Origin: Candidatus Methanoperedens sp.
GTDB lineage: Archaea; Halobacteriota; Methanosarcinia; Methanosarcinales; Methanoperedenaceae
Direction: 5' to 3'
Assembly (NCBI GenBank): GCA_026552855.1
Contig: JAPMTX010000157.1
Location: 1-36,669 of the forward strand
DNA: 36,669 bases
The notes under the pieces: generated by a model
The model's database searches: none
What the model saw: only the letters and a program-made list of their open reading frames with translations
Told to the model about the DNA's origin: nothing
Position numbers and translations under genes: made by a program
Part shown: one piece after another, positions 33,559 to 36,669 of the stretch
Position numbering within the stretch: position 1 is the stretch's first letter
Layout of the letters: every line of letters begins with the position of its first letter

Positions 33559-34734
33559 TCACAATTCTCCCTTGAACGCCTTTTCAAGCACCGCAGGCAT
33601 TATCGCCTCCAGTTCCGCGCAGCTCTCAGCCTGGAGGCGGCGGAGTTCGTCTACTTTCGCTTTTAAGCTGTCGAGATAAGAGACGATGCGGCGCTGGTCG
33701 GGGAGGGGCGGGAGAGGAAATGGGATGGAATATACGTGATTCTGATTCAAAGTTGCCATTCCACATTGCTGTTTGAGTGCTTGGCGATAATATTCTCGGG
33801 TCTCTTTCGAGTTCAATATCTTTGCAGCATATTCTGGTAGAACCTTTTTAGGATCTATTCTTAGTCTCATATTTTTGCTTTCAAAAGTACACCTTGGGTA
33901 ATTTTCATTAATCAATCCAGTTTTACCGACTAATTCAGCGCTATTCACACGGTTAAATATTAAATCGCCTGGCTTGCAAGAGTAAATTTCAAGTTCTGCA
34001 GGAGTAACATCAAGCATTTGAAGTCGATTCGTATTCATTTCAGGACCTTCAATATTGTACATTCTCACACAAGGGATGCCAAATCCCCAATATTCTGGAG
34101 GCTTGTATATTCCATTTTTGGCTTCAAGCAAAACATCTCCAAACGAGCACATAATTTGGCCATTACTGTAACATTTTGCAGATGTAATTAAGGATATTAA
34201 TGCTTCCGCCTCCTCCCCCGCCTCCCTCCGCAGCCCCCGCGCCTCATCTATCTTCGCCGCGACCTCCTCGATGTGTGCCACGAGGCGGCGCTGTTCGGCG
34301 AGAGGGGGGAGGGGGATTTTATAAGCCAGAACATTAGCTGGGCGAATTGCAGCATAATTTGTCGTACCCTGTGCCGTAACCTGCTCACGGAAATACGGGG
34401 TGCGGATGAAGAAATCCAAGAAACGGCGGTCGAGGCGAGACTCATCTATAACGAACAGAAAATAATGGCTACTGACAATAGCGCCATCAAGCTCAGGAGG
34501 GACGATACCAAATCCACCTATCTTGGCATCGATTTCAGCCACTAAAAATTCACCAGCACGGCAGACCTGTTGCTTTTTTGTTTTTATCTCAGCGCCGGAA
34601 ATGATATCGCGCAGGACTATACCTTGAGCATGAAGCTGCACTCTGCATCGCTTATAGCTCTTTAAATCATCGATTTGTACGAATTCATTGCGATATCTAA
34701 CGACCTCCCCCAGCGCCACCATCGGAAAGCTCAT
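33559..34734 (-). CDS. hsdS: Type I restriction-modification specificity subunit
   Basis: A 391-residue HsdS with two target-recognition domains. TRD1 (about 1-135) starts MSFPMVALGEVVRYRNEFVQ. The first conserved helix is PPLAEQRRLVAHIEEVAAKIDE. TRD2 includes SFGDVLLEAKNGIYKPPEYW. The second conserved helix is PPLPDQRRIVSYLDSLKAKVDE with the end KAFKGEL. A longer frame reaches 34944, but it runs through repeats and lacks homology; GGTGG ahead of the ATG at 34734 supports this start. HsdS sets the DNA sequence recognised by HsdM and HsdR, neither of which is in the window. No stop or frameshift is seen, so it may be functional with subunits encoded elsewhere. Confidence 0.9.
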   Translation of the reverse strand: MSFPMVALGEVVRYRNEFVQIDDLKSYKRCRVQLHAQGIVLRDIISGAEIKTKKQQVCRAGEFLVAEIDAKIGGFGIVPPELDGAIVSSHYFLFVIDESRLDRRFLDFFIRTPYFREQVTAQGTTNYAAIRPANVLAYKIPLPPLAEQRRLVAHIEEVAAKIDEARGLRREAGEEAEALISLITSAKCYSNGQIMCSFGDVLLEAKNGIYKPPEYWGFGIPCVRMYNIEGPEMNTNRLQMLDVTPAELEIYSCKPGDLIFNRVNSAELVGKTGLINENYPRCTFESKNMRLRIDPKKVLPEYAAKILNSKETREYYRQALKQQCGMATLNQNHVYSIPFPLPPLPDQRRIVSYLDSLKAKVDELRRLQAESCAELEAIMPAVLEKAFKGEL

Positions 34735-34786
34735 CGTTCCACCCCAGCCGCGAATTTTCCAGCAGGCGCGCCATTTATTATTAACC

Positions 34787-34921
34787 ACAGATAAACGCAG
34801 ATGAACGCAGATGGTTGACCAATAGCAAATATTCTGTGCAGGCAATTTATGGAGCGCACCGCCAAGAGCGCAAAGGGCGCAAAGATTGTTAACGCTTTCC
34901 TTTGCGTTCTTTGCGTCCTGG
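34787..34921. repeat. AACGCAGATG tandem plus CTTTGCG-type hairpin
   Basis: An AACGCAGATG tandem (about 34787-34812), as in the composite repeats, is followed by GCGCAAAG units (34861-34884) facing CTTTGCG units (about 34895-34916), another short-unit hairpin family. The rest of 34735-35125 is AT-rich with no gene; it probably contains the downstream end of the IS110 element. Confidence 0.75.
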
Positions 34922-35125
34922 TATGAAAAATAGTACAACTTCAAACATTAAAAGATTAACCCAAAGTAAGTTTTCAGAGGTATAGTTCAACTTACATAAC
35001 AAAATATTATATTAAGAGAGCTCATTGTATCAAAATAAGGTTTATATTACCGTCTTTAGATATATTTATTTAAGATCACCAAAGCTCAATGATGTTGGGA
35101 TTCTGGACTTTACGCCAGTTCTTTA

Positions 35126-36364
35126 TTATCCTGCTACTGAACTTTTATTAACGGTATAGCCTGCTTCACAAAGTATTCCTATCATCTCTTCGAGATCAAG
35201 GTCTTTCATTGGGATTAACTTCGGAAGTTTGATCATCTTTCCTTTCAGTTCTCCCTCAGAATATTTCTCATTGTTTGTGAGCAGATTATGAATGATACAT
35301 GCAAGCTTCCTAGCAAGGGCAACTATAGCCTTCTTCCGTCCTTTTTTAGCCTGAATTCGCTGGTAGAAAAATCGAAGCTTGTTTGGTTTTCCAATAGCAA
35401 TCGAATTTGCTGCCAGAACAAGAAACGTTCGAAGATATTTATTGCCTCTTTTTGTGATGTGGCTGTTAGAGGATTTTCCTGCTGATTCATTTACAGCAGG
35501 TGCAAGACCGCTCCAGCTTACAAGATTTTTAGGTTTAGGAAATACGGTAATATTTCCTATTTCTGCAAGAACCCCGGCGGCTGTTGTAAAACCTATACCA
35601 GGGATGCTCATCAGAATTTCTATTTCTTTTTTCATTCCAGTCAAAGACTTGAGTGTTCCGGAATCAACTTCTTTGAGCTTGTTGCTAAGAAAGCCAATCG
35701 TTTCAAGACATTCTTTCACCACAAAAATGTCGCTCTGGCTCAACTCACCCTTTATAGCCTCTTTTATTTCAGCCCTCGTTGCTTTTATCCGTTTGCTTTT
35801 GAGTTCTCCAAATATTTGTTCTATAGATTTACCGTCCAATATACCGTTCAGGATAATGGTACCGGATTTGCCGAATATATCTGAAAGAACTACAGAAATC
35901 CGAATGCCTGCCCTCTGTAATATTTTATGAACTCTGTTCTTGAATGCAGTTATTGCCTGGTTTAATTTTACATGTGTTCTTGTGAGTTCACGAATATCAC
36001 GTATTTCTCTGCATGGTATATAGGATGGTTTTATCTGACCATTCAAACAAACTTCAGCTATCCATTCCGAATCCAGGGCATCAGTCTTTCTTCCCGGAAT
36101 ATATTTTATCTGTAAAGGGTTCGCTACTATTGTTTCAACTTTACCTTCTAACATTGTGTAGGTTGGAATCCAGTAAATTCCGGTTGATTCTATGGCTACC
36201 CTCTGACAGTCGTTCTCTACTATCCAATTTCTTAAGTCCAGTAATCCTTCTAAACTCGTGCTGAATTCCCTTGTATCTTTAATACCAGTCTGGGTCAGTA
36301 TCGTTGCTGATAGAAAGGCTTTATGGACATCTATGCCGCAAGACTTTTCAACTCGTATATTCAT
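35126..36364 (-). CDS. IS110-family DEDD transposase
   Basis: A 412-residue transposase. The N-terminal DEDD (RuvC-like) domain has D12 (CGIDVHK), E59 (AIESTGIYW), D95 and D98 (GRKTDALDSEWIAE). The middle part is coiled coil. The C-terminal Tnp_20 domain has SIPGIGFTTAAGVLAEIGN and LVSWSGLAPAVNESAGKS, then ITKRGNKYLR, with the expected nucleophilic serine nearby. GAGGTGA ahead of the ATG supports the start. Length and all motifs are intact, so the element may be active. The upstream flank folds like a bridge RNA, as required by IS110 relatives such as IS621. Confidence 0.95.
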   Translation of the reverse strand: MNIRVEKSCGIDVHKAFLSATILTQTGIKDTREFSTSLEGLLDLRNWIVENDCQRVAIESTGIYWIPTYTMLEGKVETIVANPLQIKYIPGRKTDALDSEWIAEVCLNGQIKPSYIPCREIRDIRELTRTHVKLNQAITAFKNRVHKILQRAGIRISVVLSDIFGKSGTIILNGILDGKSIEQIFGELKSKRIKATRAEIKEAIKGELSQSDIFVVKECLETIGFLSNKLKEVDSGTLKSLTGMKKEIEILMSIPGIGFTTAAGVLAEIGNITVFPKPKNLVSWSGLAPAVNESAGKSSNSHITKRGNKYLRTFLVLAANSIAIGKPNKLRFFYQRIQAKKGRKKAIVALARKLACIIHNLLTNNEKYSEGELKGKMIKLPKLIPMKDLDLEEMIGILCEAGYTVNKSSVAG

Positions 36365-36393
36365 ATCTCAAATCACCTCTTTATGAGGAATCT

Positions 36394-36529
36394 GGTAAAA
36401 GCAGAGACTTGAAATAGTGACAATCTGGTATACGTACTCAAAGGTACAGTTATCTATTCGCAAGAAAAAGACCAGACTTTGCGACAGGTTGAATACCTAA
36501 GGGCGCAATTGGTCTTCTCTGCTCTTACC
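36394..36529 (-). ncRNA. Candidate IS110 bridge RNA
   Basis: In the noncoding flank upstream of the transposase, GGTAAAAGCAGAGA (36394-36407) and TCTCTGCTCTTACC (36516-36529) pair at 13 of 14 positions, enclosing about 108 bases. Inside, TCGCAA (36458-36463) faces TTGCGA (36479-36484), AAGACCA (36468-36474) can pair with TGGTCTT (36510-36516), and GTAC faces GTAC around 36434-36446. A closed structured RNA in this position and of this size matches the bridge RNAs of IS110 group elements. Transcription was not shown; guide loops are not assigned. Confidence 0.5.
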
Positions 36530-36550
36530 ATAGAACAAAAAGGCAATTAA

Positions 36551-36669
36551 TGGACTGCACCCCAAAAAGTGGACAGGTAGTTAAGAAACATTCTTAACAA
36601 ACATCTACAGAAAGGGTGCAAATATGAAAACAAGGAAAAAATTCACACGAGAATTCAAAATATCGACTC
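36551..36669 (+). mobile_element. IS3-family insertion sequence, left end (partial)
   Basis: Begins with TGGACTGCACCCCAAAAAGT and GGACAG, the typical IS3-family terminal inverted repeat, followed about 50 bp later by orfA. The rest lies outside the window. It directly abuts the IS110 flank. Confidence 0.82.
36624..36669 (+). CDS. IS3-family transposase OrfA, N-terminal part
   Basis: Fifteen codons are visible: MKTRKKFTREFKIST, the standard start of IS3 OrfA helix-turn-helix proteins. GGGTG stands a few bases ahead of the ATG. OrfA normally binds the ends and is joined to OrfB by programmed frameshifting; that part is outside the window. Confidence 0.82.
   Translation, partial: MKTRKKFTREFKIST

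Larger units (their letters stand above)
35126..36550 (-). mobile_element. IS110-family insertion sequence
   Basis: It comprises the transposase gene and about 185 bp of noncoding 5' flank up to the IS3 end at 36551. IS110 elements mostly lack terminal inverted repeats, and I see none, so both borders are approximate; the downstream one lies somewhere in 34922-35125. Confidence 0.75.

Noticed and set aside
34735-34944. Extended N terminus for HsdS
   Set aside because: These 70 codons run through the AACGCAGATG and CTTTGCG repeats and do not resemble HsdS; the ATG at 34734 has a ribosome-binding site.

Overview
The window looks like a chromosomal segment of an anaerobic archaeon of the methanogen/ANME lineage, plausibly Methanosarcinales and possibly Methanoperedenaceae. 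This is inferred from an archaeal-type class III ribonucleotide reductase with a NrdH-like redoxin, a PEF-CTERM surface protein, CDC48 ATPases with Hsp20 proteins behind an HSR1-like regulator, a XerA-like recombinase and TATA-box promoters. The species cannot be fixed from the sequence alone.

Left part (1-13.3 kb): a defence and mobile-element island, almost all genes on the minus strand. After a broken serine recombinase come three modules. The first pairs a beta-class DNA methyltransferase with a two-domain PLD-family protein. The second is an AvaI/BsoBI-like endonuclease translationally coupled to an N4/N6 methyltransferase. The third is a short prokaryotic Argonaute whose partner is a PD-(D/E)XK nuclease-APAZ protein. 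A PHP-domain/SMC-like ATPase follows upstream. The modules are separated by copies of a composite noncoding repeat built from several kinds of short-unit hairpin. One copy carries a 132-bp MITE with terminal inverted repeats and a target duplication.

Middle (13.3-30.95 kb): a conserved core. nrdD and a nrdH-like redoxin run leftward. Divergent to them are argS and a MobB-MoaE fusion. Next is a cluster for the cell exterior: a PEF-CTERM protein and two Tat-exported multicopper oxidases. Then comes a stress operon: HSR1-like regulator, Hsp20, CDC48, a second CDC48, a second Hsp20-like protein and a small membrane protein. A palindrome overlapping the predicted start of transcription suggests autoregulation.

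Right part (30.95-36.67 kb): a second accessory region. A XerA-like tyrosine recombinase has a dif-like 14-6-14 palindrome just upstream. On both sides lie three arrays of the 9-bp palindrome CCGTNACGG repeated every 27 bp. Between arrays two and three are two paralogous stem-loop units whose stems carry a compensatory base-pair change, each with its own TATA-like box; they look like tandem small RNA genes. Then follow an hsdS fragment, a hicBA toxin-antitoxin pair and a full-length hsdS without hsdM or hsdR in view. The end holds an IS110-family element with a possible bridge RNA, abutted by the start of an IS3-family element.

The strongest candidates for something undescribed are the 27-bp phased palindrome arrays with the dif-like site around xerA, and the paired covarying stem-loops between them.
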